A stretch of 64,000 bases of DNA from Lentzea albida (GCF_900111005.1 NZ_FOFV01000009.1:248001-312000); one strand, 5' to 3'; shown: positions 49,139-61,000, numbered from the stretch's first letter. A program made the numbers and translations. Notes: generated by a model not told the origin, from the letters alone.

Positions 49139-49487
49139 TGGCTGTCTCCCTATGTGAACGAGCTAGTGGTCGCTGACAAACGAAGCTTGCTCAAGCAGCG
49201 CCCCGCCGCAGACGAGCTTGCTCCCACTCGCCGGGCCGATCAGCACTCTGCGGACGTTCTTTCCCTTCCACACACCTTTGGTGGCGCGTTCGCCCTCACC
49301 TTCGGTGAACCGCAGGTGACGGGCTTGTCCGGATCCGGACAAAAGCGTTTGCAGTCAACCGACCGGCGCCACTTCACCATTCACCGGGGACACCGATGTG
49401 AATGCGCGAAAAGCAATGAGAACAGCGAAAGATCGCGCACGGGCGAAAGACCGAATCCGGCGCTCTTCCCACCGGACGCCCAGGACA
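49139..49487 (-). promoter_or_regulatory. Promoter region of the type VII operon
   Basis: 349 bases before the esxB-like gene, with locally lower G+C (49150-49450). It contains the 18-bp palindrome listed separately. No gene seen. The operon promoter should lie here, reading leftward. Confidence 0.55.
49325..49342. promoter_or_regulatory. Perfect 18-bp palindrome, candidate operator
   Basis: TTGTCCGGATCCGGACAA is perfectly symmetric, 187-204 bases upstream of the esxB-like start. Its size and exact symmetry suit a dimeric repressor or activator. The nearby XRE-type regulators are candidates, without direct evidence. Confidence 0.5.
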
Positions 49488-50144
49488 TCACACCCAGGAC
49501 GTCACCGGTGCCGGTTCGCCGACGTCGCATGACGCGAGCAGTTCGCCGACCCTGCGCGTGACGTGGTCGTGCGCCATCAGCTCGGCTTCGCTCGACCCGG
49601 TCTCCGCCACGAGGTAGTGCTCGCCGTCCGTGCCGCACCACGTGAGAGCGGGGAGGGCAGAGGGCAGGCCACGACCGGAGAACCCGATCCGGCCGGTCGC
49701 GGGAGGTCCGTCCGCGGCACCCGAGCGAGCAGCGGACCAGCGGCTCTCCGACAACAGGTCGGTGATCGCCTCGGCCAGCTCGTCGGGCCTGATCGAGGAC
49801 AGCCACAGCTCACCGCCGGCGAGCACGGCGAGAACGGCGTCGTCCGCACCGCGAGCGGCGAGCGCCTGCAGCGGGTACCCCACGAAGGCGACCAGGTCGA
49901 CGGCCTCGCGGTAGTCCCCGAGCAGGTGCAGCATCCGGGTGAGGCGGGCGTCCGCGCGGTGCCCGCGGTCGGCCAGGCCCCGGTTGACCAGCTCCCGGTA
50001 GACCTCTTCGACCAGCACGGCACCGCACTGGGACCACCCCCCGGTCTTCGGGACCATCAGGGGGTACGGCATCGGGCCGGGGCAGACGTCCGCCCACAGC
50101 ACCTCGAAGTCGTACGTCGACAGCGGGAACTGCGGCATGCGCAT
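49488..50144 (-). CDS. EspG-family ESX secretion-associated protein
   Basis: 218 residues. The N terminus (PLSTYDFEVLWADVCPGPMP) and the middle (YREAVDLVAFVGYPLQALAARG, LSSIRPDELAEAITDLL) follow the EspG pattern, including the ending strand LTWCGTDGEHYLVAE. EspG proteins are cytosolic chaperones that bind PE-PPE-type substrates and keep them soluble before export. Start could be 50144 or 50138 (MRM...); neither ribosome site is strong. It sits just upstream of the esx-like operon on the same strand, separated by the operon's promoter region. Its partner here may be the 1192-aa or 198-aa protein, as no PE/PPE gene is visible. Confidence 0.72.
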   Translation of the reverse strand: MRMPQFPLSTYDFEVLWADVCPGPMPYPLMVPKTGGWSQCGAVLVEEVYRELVNRGLADRGHRADARLTRMLHLLGDYREAVDLVAFVGYPLQALAARGADDAVLAVLAGGELWLSSIRPDELAEAITDLLSESRWSAARSGAADGPPATGRIGFSGRGLPSALPALTWCGTDGEHYLVAETGSSEAELMAHDHVTRRVGELLASCDVGEPAPVTSWV

Positions 50145-50249
50145 CCCACGAGTCAACACCGCGACGGGCCGCCGTGCAGTCCGCCGCCCGTGTTTGAGCC
50201 CGTTCGATCGCCCGGTCCTTCCCACCCGGTCAGAAAACGGGCGATGAGG

Positions 50250-52481
50250 TCAAGAGATCCGGGCCAGCTCCATCTCCACGTTGGCGCAGCGGGTCGGCAT
50301 CGCCATCTCGTCGAAGACGGTCCACGCGTACTCGAGCAGCTCGCGCGCCTCGTCGAGCGCACCCGCGTCGATGCAGCACCGGCCCTCCCACAGCGCCGCA
50401 TCGGCCGCAAGCCCCGTGGCCCCCACCTCCTGCTGCATGACGCGGGACCGCGCGAACAGCGGCACGGCCTGGTCGCACCGGCCCATCGCGTGCAGGCAGC
50501 GGGCCATCCCCTCGACGAGAATGGCCGTCAGGCGGTTGCGGGACTTCGTCTCCTCGCCCGCCTGGCCGCGGCGCACCGCTTCCTCGTGCAGCGCCTCCAT
50601 GAGAGCAAGCGCCTGCTCGTGCTGTCCGTCGAGCAACAGCAGCGCACCGAACCGGTATCGGACCGGCAGCTGCACGGCCCAGAAGTCGTAGGAGGCGGCG
50701 AGTTCCACGGACTCCCGTGCGTGCTCCATCGCCGTGGCGCGGTCGACCTGGGAGTACTCGAAGTAGGAGGCGTAGGCCAGCGCCCACATCCGTTCCAGCC
50801 GGTCGCCGGCCACCTCGGCGCGGCCCAGGGCGAGCAGGTGCTGTTCCAGCGCGGCCTTGGTGTCGGCCACCATGGAATGCGCCCACCCCAGGAAGTTGAG
50901 CTGCTGCGCCTCGGCGGTCACGTCGCCCAGCGCCCGTGCCGCCTCGACACCGGCGCCGAAGACCTCGACCCACTCGACCACCTGCCAGCGGTCGTCGGAG
51001 TACCAGTGCATCGCCTGCGCGAGCGTCAGCACCTCGCTGTGCCAGCCCGTGCGCACCGCTTGCCGGAACGCGGCCAGCCAGCTCGACCGCTCCTGCTCCA
51101 GCCACGACCGCGCCTCGTCCAGCGTGTCGAAGACCTCGTTCGCGGGTTCCTCCGGCGAGAACCTCCTCCCCGCCGCGGTCGCCATGTCCAGCAGGTGCTC
51201 CACCACCGCTTCGGTCGTCAGCGCGCGGTCGGCCTCGTCGTGCTCAGCCTCCCAGCGCTCACGCGCGAACAGCCGCAGGAGGTCGTGGAACCGGAACCGG
51301 CCCTCCGCCGGACCGGCCAGCACCATGCTCGCGTCCACCAGCTCGTCGAGCTGGCCGAAGGCCTCCGACTCCGTCAGGCTTCCGACGACCTGGGTCAGCT
51401 CCACGCCGAAGTCCGCGCCCGGCACCGCCGCCAGCCGCCGGAACAACGTCCGGCCCTCCGGTGACAGCCCCCGGTAGGACACCTCGAACGCCGACCGCAC
51501 CTGCAGGTCGCCTGCGGACAACGACGACAGCCTCGTCCGCTCGTCACGCAACTGGCCCACGAGGTACCTCAACGTCCAGTGCGGCCGGCTCGCCAGCCGG
51601 TTCGCCGCGATCCGCAACGCCAGCGGCAGGTTCCCGCACAGCTCGATCAGCTCGCCCGCCACACCGGGCTCTGCCCGCACCCGGTCCACCCCGACGACGG
51701 CCTGCAGCAACGCCTCCGCGTCCCCGTCGTCGAACGGTTCCAGGTGCAACCACCGCACACCCTCGAGCCCCGCCAGCGTCCGGCGGCACGTCACGAGCGT
51801 CCGGCAGCCCGGAGCCGCCGCGAGGAACGGCCGGACCTGGGCCTCCGAGGCGGCGTTGTCCAGCAGCACCAGCACCTTCCGCTTCTCCAGCAGCGCCCGG
51901 TACCGGCTCGACTGCTCGTCCACCATCGCGGGGACGTTTCCCGGTCCCACGCCCAGCGCCTGGAGCAACCGGTCGAACACGACCTCCGCGGACAGCGGCC
52001 GCTCGTCCATCCCGCGCAGGTCGACGGCCAGGCAGCCGTCGGGGAAGTCCTCGCGCCTGAGGTGCGCCGCGTACGCCGCCAGGACGGTCTTGCCCACGCC
52101 GGGCTGCCCCACGATCGCCACCGTCGGGTTCGCCTGCAACAGCCGTTGCAGCTCTTCGAGGTCCGCTACCCGCCCGACCGGGTGGGAGGGCAGCGGCGGC
52201 ATCTCGGCCGAGCCGGCGGCCGGCAGCGAAGACCGCCGCCTGCGTCCGTGTTCCGCGACCCGCAGGAACTCCTCACGCTCCTCGGCGCCCAGCCCGAAAG
52301 CGTCCGCCAGCACCTCGGCCGACCGGCGCTGCGCCGCACGGGCCCGCCCCTGCTCCAGCTCCCGCAACGCCCGCACGCTGATGCCCGACCGCTCCGCCAA
52401 ACCCAGCTGGCTCAGCCCAGCGGCACGCCGGTACCCCAGCAACAGCTCACCAAAAGTCGTCTGGCCACCCGAGTCGCGCAC
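50250..52481 (-). CDS. XRE-NB-ARC-TPR regulator (STAND family), copy 1
   Basis: 743 residues. An N-terminal XRE helix-turn-helix (~10-75; RRAAGLSQLGLAERSGISVR, then ALRELEQGRA) is joined to an NB-ARC NTPase. That has P-loop VGQPGVGKTVLAAYAA, Walker B KVLVLLDNA and the GLPL-like CGNLPLALRIA. Half the protein is TPR-like helices. STAND proteins of this build act as switch-like transcription regulators of secondary metabolism and development in actinomycetes. It follows the paralogue at 52532 by ~50 bases on the same strand, so they are probably one transcript. Starts at GTG 52481 without a clear ribosome site. The target is unknown; it lies next to the type VII operon. Confidence 0.88.
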   Translation of the reverse strand: MRDSGGQTTFGELLLGYRRAAGLSQLGLAERSGISVRALRELEQGRARAAQRRSAEVLADAFGLGAEEREEFLRVAEHGRRRRSSLPAAGSAEMPPLPSHPVGRVADLEELQRLLQANPTVAIVGQPGVGKTVLAAYAAHLRREDFPDGCLAVDLRGMDERPLSAEVVFDRLLQALGVGPGNVPAMVDEQSSRYRALLEKRKVLVLLDNAASEAQVRPFLAAAPGCRTLVTCRRTLAGLEGVRWLHLEPFDDGDAEALLQAVVGVDRVRAEPGVAGELIELCGNLPLALRIAANRLASRPHWTLRYLVGQLRDERTRLSSLSAGDLQVRSAFEVSYRGLSPEGRTLFRRLAAVPGADFGVELTQVVGSLTESEAFGQLDELVDASMVLAGPAEGRFRFHDLLRLFARERWEAEHDEADRALTTEAVVEHLLDMATAAGRRFSPEEPANEVFDTLDEARSWLEQERSSWLAAFRQAVRTGWHSEVLTLAQAMHWYSDDRWQVVEWVEVFGAGVEAARALGDVTAEAQQLNFLGWAHSMVADTKAALEQHLLALGRAEVAGDRLERMWALAYASYFEYSQVDRATAMEHARESVELAASYDFWAVQLPVRYRFGALLLLDGQHEQALALMEALHEEAVRRGQAGEETKSRNRLTAILVEGMARCLHAMGRCDQAVPLFARSRVMQQEVGATGLAADAALWEGRCCIDAGALDEARELLEYAWTVFDEMAMPTRCANVEMELARIS

Positions 52482-52531
52482 GAGGTGAACGTAGCCGCCC
52501 GCTCTGAGCCGATCGAGACACCTACACCCGT

Positions 52532-54826
52532 TCAGACCAGTCCGTTTCCATCACACCCGGATTCGTGGTGCTCCACCAGCGCGGTCAGCTCGGCGTCCAC
52601 CCGGTCCCGATCGGCGCGGGAGACCGGGCCGTCCAGCAGCGCACGGGCGGAGAGCAGGCAGCGCCGGGCGCGGTCCGGTTCCCCTGCCGCGCGCCACGCG
52701 AGTCCCTCCCTGACCGCCTGGTCCGCCTCGTGGTGGGTCGACTCGTTCTCGGCGGACAGCCGGCGCGCCTCGTGGTGGCTCTCGGCCGCCTCCCGCCACC
52801 GGCCGAGACCGGTGAGGCAGAGACCGATGTTCTCCGTCAACAGCATCATCACCCAGCGCACCATTTCCTGGTCGGCCTCGTGCCGGTGCTCGTGCGCCTC
52901 GGTGAGCAGGGCCTGGTGCACCGCCAGCGCGTCCTCGTAGCGGCCAGCCTCCTGGAGAGCGACACCGAGGGTGCTGCGCATCCAGTACCGCATCTCGAAG
53001 AAGCCGTACTCCGCCGACATCTCGTGGGCCACGCGCAGGTGGGCCATGCCCTCCTCGACCTTCCCGAGCCGGGTCAGCTCGACGCCGAGGTAGCAGTGCG
53101 CGAACACCTTCCCGCGCTGGTCGCCGATCTCCTCCGCGAGCGCCAGCGCACGCGAGCTGGTGCAGAGGGCGAGCTCGTTGTCGTTGCGGCACATGTACTG
53201 CGCCCAGCCGAGCTGGTTGAGCATGTCCACCTCGGCCACCTGGTCACCGAGCCGCCGCGCGGCCTCGAGACCGAGCCGGTAGACCTCGTCCCAGCGGTAG
53301 TCGAACTCCTGGCTGTCCGCGAACCAGTGCATGGCCCGCGCCAGACCGAGCACCTCGGCGTGCCAGCCCAGCGCCGCCGCCTCGCGCTGCGCGGCCGACC
53401 AGTTCGTGCCCTCCCGCACCAACCAGTCCCCCGCGTTCGCCTGCGAGGAGAACGGCGAACCGTCCGCGTCAGGCGGGCCTTGGAACACGGACGCACCCGC
53501 GGCCGTCGCCATGCCCAGCAGGTGCCGGAGGGTACGGTCGCGCAGCTGCTCGCGCACGTCCTCCGCTTCCTCCTGGGCCAGCCGCTCGCCGGCGAAGAGC
53601 CGCAGCAGGTTGTGGAACCGCAGGCGTCCCGGCGCCCGCGCGGTGTCCAGCAGGGACGCCTCGACCAGTTCGTCGAGCAGTGCGCCGACCTCCGGCTGCG
53701 GCGCACCCGTGGCCACCGCGGCGAGCGCCTCGTCGAAGTGCTCGCCGGGGATCACCGCGAGGCGCCGGAGCACCCGGCGGGCGATCGGGGACAGCCGCCT
53801 GAACGACACCTCGAACGCGGAGCGCAGCTGGAGGTCGCCCGCCGACAGGGAGCTGAGCCGCATCCGCTCGTCGCGCAGCTGCGACACGAGGTAGGACAGC
53901 GACCAGTGCGGCCGCGTAGCCAGCCGGTTGCCCGCGATGCGGATCGCCAGCGGCAGGTTCCCGCACAGCGTCACCAGCTCGGCGGCCGCACCCGGTTCCC
54001 CGCACACGACGTCGTGGCCCGCGATGGAGGCGAGCAGGGCCACCCCGCTCTCCGTCGTCAGCGGCGAGAGCGAGACCCAGCTCGCGCTCGTCAGGCCGGC
54101 CAGGACGCGGCGGCACGTCACCAGGGTCACGCCGCGGTTGCCCGTGCCGAGCAGCGGCCGCACGTGCGCCTCGTCGACGGCGTTGTCCAGCAGCACGAGC
54201 ACCCGCCGGTCGCGCAGCAGTGCACGGAACAGCTCGACGCGGTCCGCCGCGGACTCGGGAACACCCCTGGCGGGCACGCCGAGGGCCCGCAGCATCCGCT
54301 CCAGCGCCTCGTCCGCCGCCCTCGGCCGGTCACCGGAACCGCCCAGGTCGACCGCGAGACAGCCATCGGGGAAGTGGGCGGCCAGCCGGTGCGCCGCCGC
54401 GACGGCGAGCGAGGTCTTGCCGACACCGGGCGGCCCGGTGACCACGACGACGCCGGCGGGTTCCGCGGTGCCGAGCCCGATCAGCTCGCACAGCTCCCGT
54501 TCCCTGCCGACGAGCTCGGTGACCGCGGGCAGCGAGTGGAGCATGGTGGGGTCGACGGGCTTGGCCGTGCGGCGACGACCCTCCCTGGCGAGCGTCAGGA
54601 AGACCTCCCGGTCCTCGCCGGTCAGGTCGAGGGCGTCCGCCAGCACCGCGGCCGAGCGCTCCTGGGCCGAGCTCGCCCTGCCCCGTTCCAGGTCCCGCAG
54701 GGCGCGCACGCTCATCCCCGACGAACGGGCGAGATCGGCCTGGGACAAACCGGACGCCCGCCGGAGTCCGAGCAGCATCTGACCGAAGGCGGGAATCGCA
54801 TCATCCGGGACGCTCACGGTCAGCAT
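52532..54826 (-). CDS. XRE-NB-ARC-TPR regulator (STAND family), copy 2
   Basis: 764 residues, same layout as its downstream neighbour and clearly paralogous. XRE domain at ~15-80 (LRRASGLSQADLARSSGMSV), P-loop VTGPPGVGKTSLAVAAAH, Walker B RVLVLLDNAVDEAHV, CGNLPLAIRIAGNRLATRPH and TPR-type helices to the end. The shared block with RPHWxLxYLVxQLRDERxRL is almost identical in both copies. It is the first gene of the pair and is preceded by a relatively A/T-rich promoter region. A tandem duplication that has since diverged, especially in the TPR part, is the simplest origin. Confidence 0.88.
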   Translation of the reverse strand: MLTVSVPDDAIPAFGQMLLGLRRASGLSQADLARSSGMSVRALRDLERGRASSAQERSAAVLADALDLTGEDREVFLTLAREGRRRTAKPVDPTMLHSLPAVTELVGRERELCELIGLGTAEPAGVVVVTGPPGVGKTSLAVAAAHRLAAHFPDGCLAVDLGGSGDRPRAADEALERMLRALGVPARGVPESAADRVELFRALLRDRRVLVLLDNAVDEAHVRPLLGTGNRGVTLVTCRRVLAGLTSASWVSLSPLTTESGVALLASIAGHDVVCGEPGAAAELVTLCGNLPLAIRIAGNRLATRPHWSLSYLVSQLRDERMRLSSLSAGDLQLRSAFEVSFRRLSPIARRVLRRLAVIPGEHFDEALAAVATGAPQPEVGALLDELVEASLLDTARAPGRLRFHNLLRLFAGERLAQEEAEDVREQLRDRTLRHLLGMATAAGASVFQGPPDADGSPFSSQANAGDWLVREGTNWSAAQREAAALGWHAEVLGLARAMHWFADSQEFDYRWDEVYRLGLEAARRLGDQVAEVDMLNQLGWAQYMCRNDNELALCTSSRALALAEEIGDQRGKVFAHCYLGVELTRLGKVEEGMAHLRVAHEMSAEYGFFEMRYWMRSTLGVALQEAGRYEDALAVHQALLTEAHEHRHEADQEMVRWVMMLLTENIGLCLTGLGRWREAAESHHEARRLSAENESTHHEADQAVREGLAWRAAGEPDRARRCLLSARALLDGPVSRADRDRVDAELTALVEHHESGCDGNGLV

Positions 54827-55097
54827 TAGACATAGAACAGCGGCTTGATAATTCCTTGATGTTCGCCCGGATGATGACTGCCGAGAAGATCGGCATCGAC
54901 GCGGACAGAGCCTTCAACCAGGTAAAATACTCGTGCCATCAGTTCCACGAGGGCACCGTGGCGCCTTGTGGGGTGAATTCACTCTGCACGTCCACACCAT
55001 GATCGATGTACGTTCGTACACACCCTCCGGCGCCGCATTACTCCCTTTCAGTGAATTCTCCGGAAGGCTCCACGGAATCTCTTCCGCCGTTCTCCGG
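54827..55097. promoter_or_regulatory. A/T-richer intergenic region upstream of the regulator pair
   Basis: 271 bases with the lowest G+C seen in the window (TTGATAATTCCTTGATG at ~54845). It should hold the leftward promoter of the XRE-NB-ARC pair and the 3' end of the giant gene. No gene or clear terminator seen. Confidence 0.5.
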
Positions 55098-58000
55098 TCA
55101 CCGCCTGGGCGGCTGAACCGGTACAGCCGGCTCCTGCGGTGCGGGGAGACCGAGCCGCTCCGCGACCTCTTCCGGCACCTCCAGCGCGTACGAGCCTGCC
55201 CTCTGCTTCCCGTCCGGCCAGTACCAGCGCCAGCCGTCGGCGGTGGGCCGGATCACCGCGACGCCCAGCCACGCGGCGAGGGCGGCGGCATCGGCGCCGG
55301 GGTTCGCGTCGTGCGCGGTGAAGAGCCGGACCGCCTCGGCTCCGTTCCACCCGGCGGCCAGCAGCACGCGCCGCGCGTCGTCCGCGTCGAGCGCGACGCC
55401 GTGGTCGAGCACCAGCGCCACCACGTCGTCCTCGTCGGGCAGGTAGCGGGCCGCGGTAGAGAGCGGACCATCCGGGTCGGCCCCGACGAACACGCCCGCG
55501 TCGACGCGGACCGCGCTCGCCGCGGGCAGGTCGACGCCGAGCCGCTCGTGCCGGTGGAACGCGGCGTCGTCGGCGAACAGCGACTCCGGCGCGGACCAGC
55601 CGTGGCGGTGGGCGAGGTCGCGGAACTCGGGCAACGCGTGCAGGCGCTGCCCCGTCCGCCGCGGGTCGCCGAGCGCGACCAGGTTCCTGCCGTCGTGCCG
55701 GACCGCCCTGACGTGCACGGCGGTGCTCCCGCCGTGCAGCACCTGCCCCGGTCCCGCGGCGAGCCACGACCAGAAGCCGTACTGCGACCGAGCGGTCGTG
55801 AGCTTCGTCGAGACCGGGACCAGGGGCTCCCCCGCGACCTCGGCGAACCCGCTCCCGAAGGCCGTTCCGTCCGGCTCGGGCGCGAACACGGCGCCCAGTG
55901 CGGTGAGGTACCCGGTCAGCTCCGGGTTCTGCCTGCGGCGCACCGGCATGTCGACGAGCTTCAGCGCGGCGACGAGCCCGCTGACGTGCAGACGACCGGG
56001 TGCGGTGATGGGGGTGAGCACGGGCAGCCGGGGCCGGGTGAGGTCCGTGGCCGCGAGCTTCTGCATCGTCCTCGACCACCGGTCGGTCAGGTCGCGCCAG
56101 GCCGCCGGGTTCCGGTCCGCGGCGGCGGCCAGTTCCCCGGCACTCGTGCGGAGCTCCGCGAACTCCTCTCGCGCGAAGGCGATCCGGTCGCGCACGCGGC
56201 TGCCCTGCACGCGGCCCAGTGGCCTGTCCCGGTGTGTGCGGAAGCCGGCGGACGTGGTGGGCAGCGCGGCTGCCATGGCGCTCACGACGGCGTCGCCGGC
56301 GTGCAGCATCGTCACGATCGTCAGCGCCCGGTCCCGCACGGCGATGTTCACCGCAGCCGCACCACCGGTCGTCTGGAAGTACCGGGACTCGTGCCCGGCC
56401 GAGGCGAACAGCGACTCCGCGAGCGCGTCCGGGCTGCCGAGCAACGCGGTGAACAGCGGGTCACCGAGCACCTTCGCGCGAGCCGGGCCGGTGAGGTTCA
56501 CGGTCGCGAGCACCGCCAGCCGCGACTGCAACGGGGCGCCCACGGGGTAGGAGATCCCGTGCAGGAGGGACCCCTCGGTGGTGAAGGGGTCATGTCCCCG
56601 TTCGAGGTGCCGGGCCACGTCGGTCAGCAGGTGGACGAGCCGGTCGGGGCTGAGCGGCCGGACGGCCTGGTGATCACCGGACTGCCCGTCGGCGTCACGG
56701 ACCGGTACGACCGTTGCGGCGAGCACGGCGTCGTTGAGCACCGCGCGCACCTGGTCGCGCAGAGCCACGCCGGGCACGGCCCCCAGCGCGTCGTCCAGGT
56801 TCCGCAGGAGTTCCGCCGTGCCGTCCGCGAGGTCGTGCTGCTCGACCGCGCCGGACGACAGTGCGACCGCCTCGTCCACCCAGTGCGCCAGGTCGGTCTC
56901 GGACAGGGGCAGCTGGGCACGTCCGCGGGTCACGCCGCGGTACGCCGAGGTCAGCCTGCTGCGCTGCCGCGGGTCCGCGACGGGCTGCGGGCGATCGGTC
57001 GCGGGCGAGTCCTGGCCGGCCGGCGGTCCCTGAGTGGTCGGCGGAGCGCTCTGGCCGGTGTCGGTGTCGAGCGATGTGAAGCCGAGTGCGCGCGCTCCCG
57101 CCAGGTCGACCTGCAGCCACACTTCGCCGTCCACGCCGTTCTGCCCGGTCGCGACGGCGGCGGTCCTCCCGTCCCGGTACTCGAGCGTGAGCGTGGGACG
57201 CAGCTCCGCCAGCACGAGGTGGACGTTGTCCCGCTGCACCCCGGCGGGAACCGGCTCGGCGTCGCGGGAGGTGTACCGCGAGGCGGCCAGCGTCCGCTCG
57301 ACCTCTCCCTTTCCGATGAGGTTCTCCGCGATCGGACCGTCGAGCAGGGCGGCCTTCGCGGTCACGTTCTCCTCCGTCGTGACGACCGGGCCGGACCCCT
57401 CCGCCGTCGTCTTGCGCAGCGACGCGCCGGGGATCGGGCCGAACAGCTGCCGCCGGCCCAGGTCGAAGGTGATCGTCGCCGTGGACACGGTCCTGCTGCC
57501 GACGTCGACCTGGTAGCCGTCGGGCGACAGGGCCGCCACGACGCGGCCGGCCAGCTGGGTCGCGGTCGTGGACACGAGCAGCCCGTTCGCCCGGCCCGCG
57601 TTCAGCTCCGGCCACAGCTCCGCGAGCCGGGCGTGCAGCCCCTCCGCGTGGAACGGCGTGGCGCTGATGGTGGCGTCGACGGGCAGGCCGGTGCCGTGCG
57701 TCAGGTCGCTCAACGGCGTGTCCACCGTTTCCAGCGGCGTCCTGGCGGGGTCCAGGACGGACGGCACCGGTGTCTGGATCGCCGACCCCACCGTGAAGCC
57801 CGGCAGCACCTGCATGTCCCGCACCGGTGTCTGCCGCAGCCCTGGCAGGTGCCTGCGGTAGACGCCCGAACGCGCCCAGGGCCGCACCTGCACGGTCACC
57901 CGCATGCCGTGGCCGTGCCGCCGCGCCCTACCGGACCACCGGTAGCCGACGGTGCTGCGGAACAGCACCCGGTCGTCCTGACCGCGGCGGGACTCCGCGG

Positions 58001-61000
58001 CCAGCTCGGCCGCCGGGTTGACCAGGCCGCCGGTCAGCGCCGACCCGATCCACGTCGGGATGGCCGGCGGCAGGGCCACGCCCGCGGACCTGGTCCACTC
58101 CGACCGCTCGCCCCGGCTCGTGCTCCGGGTCGTCGTCGTGACCTCGGAGTCGACCAGGAAGTCCTCCTCCACGCCCAGGTCCGCGCCGTCGACGCGCTGC
58201 GCGCTCACAACGACCAGCTGTTCGAGCTTGCCCGACTCCCCCAGCCGCTCGCCGAAGATCGGCGAACCGCCGTTGAGCACGTTGGCCAGCACCTGGTCCC
58301 CGCCGAGCTCCAGCCGCCTGCCGAACGCCCGCACCATCTCGTCGTGCAGCCCGGCGAACTGCTTGCGCACCTTGGGATCGGTGATGGTCTTCTCGTAGTC
58401 GCGCAACAGCTCCCGGATGTCCTGCATCATCCGCAGAGCCAGGTCCGGGCGCAGCGGCTCCGGCATCCCCAGCTCGATGCCGGCCTCGCTCATCGCGGTC
58501 GCCGGAGGTGTCACCGCGTCCGCCGTGTGCGCGGCCTCGTACGCCCGGAGGTCGTCGGGCAGCAGGACGTGGTCGAGGTCGTGCCGGCTGAGCTCACCGA
58601 TCCTCGGCACCTCGCTCGCCGGGATCCACAGGGTGACGGCCCGCGGCACGTACTTCCGCCGGTCGCCGCCGACCACCGGACCGTCGTGCTGCTCGCCGAA
58701 CGGACCGGTCCACGTGTGCCGGGCCGACGTCGTCAGCCGGTGTCGCGCGTCGAACTCGACCAGGTAGCCGCGCTCGACCCAGGCGACCTTCGTGCGCGCG
58801 TCCACGGTGGTGGTCTCGGTGGTCTCCGGACCGCGCAGGTAGGCGGTCGCCGCCTTCGCCTCGGCCGTGGCCACCTCTCCCAGCTTCACCTTCGCCGTGA
58901 GCCCGGCGTTCGGCCCGGTGCGCCGCCGCCGGTGCGACTCGAGCGTCGTGTGGGTGGCGTTGGAGCGGGTGAACTGATGGGCTTCGTCCACACCGATGAT
59001 CCGGGCGTTGCCGTAGGTGCTCGTCAACGTCGCCGTGCCGGTGATCCTGCGGCTGCCGAGCGCCGGCGGCGCGAACCCGCTCTCGCTGGTGTAGTTCTCC
59101 AGCCGCAGCTCGTCGCCGGGTCCCTCGGCGAGCCCCAGCCTGCCCTGCCGCGACTGCCAGCTCACCCACTGCTCCAGCGCCCGGCGCGACACGTCCTGCG
59201 CGTCGTCCTCGCCGGGGCTGCCCAGCTGTGCCGGGCGCGCGCCGACGAGCCGGTGCTTCGCCAGCTCCTCGGCCCTGGCGCGGAGGCCCTCCGGTTCGGG
59301 AACCGCCAGCAGCCCGGCGGTCTCGGCGCCCAGGCGGGTGATCGCGGCCATCGAGTCGACCTCGAACCGTTTCGGCAGGTCCGCGGCCCGCTCGAACTCC
59401 GTGGCACCGTTCGGTCGTGTCCCGGCGTCGACCCAGTCGCTCTCGGTCCTGGGCTCGACCGGCTCGGCGTCCACCGCACGACCCGGTCGCTGGGCGACCG
59501 CGATCTCCAGGTCCGCCGCGATGCCCGTGCGGAGCTCCGCGCCGGCCGCCGGGTCCGGGCGCTCGGACCACGTCATCGGCGGGTCCAGGTCCGACCAGTC
59601 GGTGCCGGTCCGCACCTCGATCTCCACCGGGTGCCGGTAGAGGTGGACCGGGACGTCCTTCCCGGTCCAGGCGCGTTCCTCCTCCGTCGTCTCGCTGATC
59701 CGGCCGCGCCGCTGCTCGGACCGCGTCACGCCGGCCGTGCCGCCGAGCTCGACCGGCCCGGCGTCGCCGTCGACCGCGACCTTGAAGCCCTTCGACCGCG
59801 TCCGCTCCGCCGTCAGCTTCGTCGTTTCGCTGGTCGCGACGAACCCCTGCAGCTCCTTCGTCGACACCTTCCTCACGTACTCGCCACCGCCCGGGGTGAC
59901 CACGCCGCCGAGGAACAGGTCCTTCTCCGCTCCCGGCAAGGAGATCCGCTTCGGGTCGCCGCCGAAGAGCGCCCTCGGGTCGTCGCCCAGGGCGTCGCGC
60001 AGACTCCGCTGGACGGCCTGCGCGTCCTGCGCGCCGGAGACCAGCCCGTCGGCGTAGAGCTTCCGCACGACCCGGCCGATGACCGCCTCACGGGACACGT
60101 CGCTGAGCTTCCACCGGCTCCGCGCGTAGCCGGCGACCTCGTCCGCGCGCAGCCCGGACCGGTCCCGCGCGCCGGCGGCCCGAGCCGGCACCATGGGCGC
60201 CGACTCGTCACGGACACCGGCGTCGTCGCCGCTGTCATTGTCCACAGGGGAGAACAGCAGCACCGCTGCGGCTTCGACGTGCAACGCCACCAACGGTTTG
60301 TCCTCACGTCGGAGGAACCCGAACGAACGGTGCGCATCGTCGGACGACAACGTTGCCAGCCGGTACGTCTTGCCCTCCTCCGCCATCACCACCAGGAACG
60401 GGAAGCTGATCGTGTCGTCGACGAAGTCACCCTTGATCCGCTCGGTCAGCTCGTGCCGCACCTGCGACACCCGCTCGGAGAGGTTCTGGTTCACCCTGCT
60501 GAAGGACACACCGGCCCCGATCTTCACCCCGACCAGGCCCGCGAGCTCCTCACCGGCGCTCACCCCCAGCTCGAACCCGGTCTCGTGGGTGCCCGCCGCG
60601 CCCAGCGAGTGCCGGTGGCTCGCCGCCACGGTGCGTCCCAGCGACCGCGCGGCCGCCTGCGCCAGACCGGGTGCGAACGACTGCCCCTCCAGCGCTTTCC
60701 CCTGGCGCACCACGACCTTCACGGGCTTGTGCCCCGGGAAGCGGAACGTCTCCTCGACCTGCTCGCCGGTGACGAGGCGCTTGCCCTGCTTCGGCCCGAG
60801 GTCGTCGAGCCACCTCTCCAGCCGGGTGATCTCCTGGTGCGACCCGGACAGCCGCAGCGTGGACTTGACCGCGCTGAAGACCGTGTCGATGCCGACGAAC
60901 CGGACGTGTTCGAGCGCTTCGCGCGCACGCTCGAAACCGGCGTGGCTGCGCGCCCTCGCGAGGGCGTCGGGGGTGGCGGCGAGGTCCGGGTAGCTCAGCG

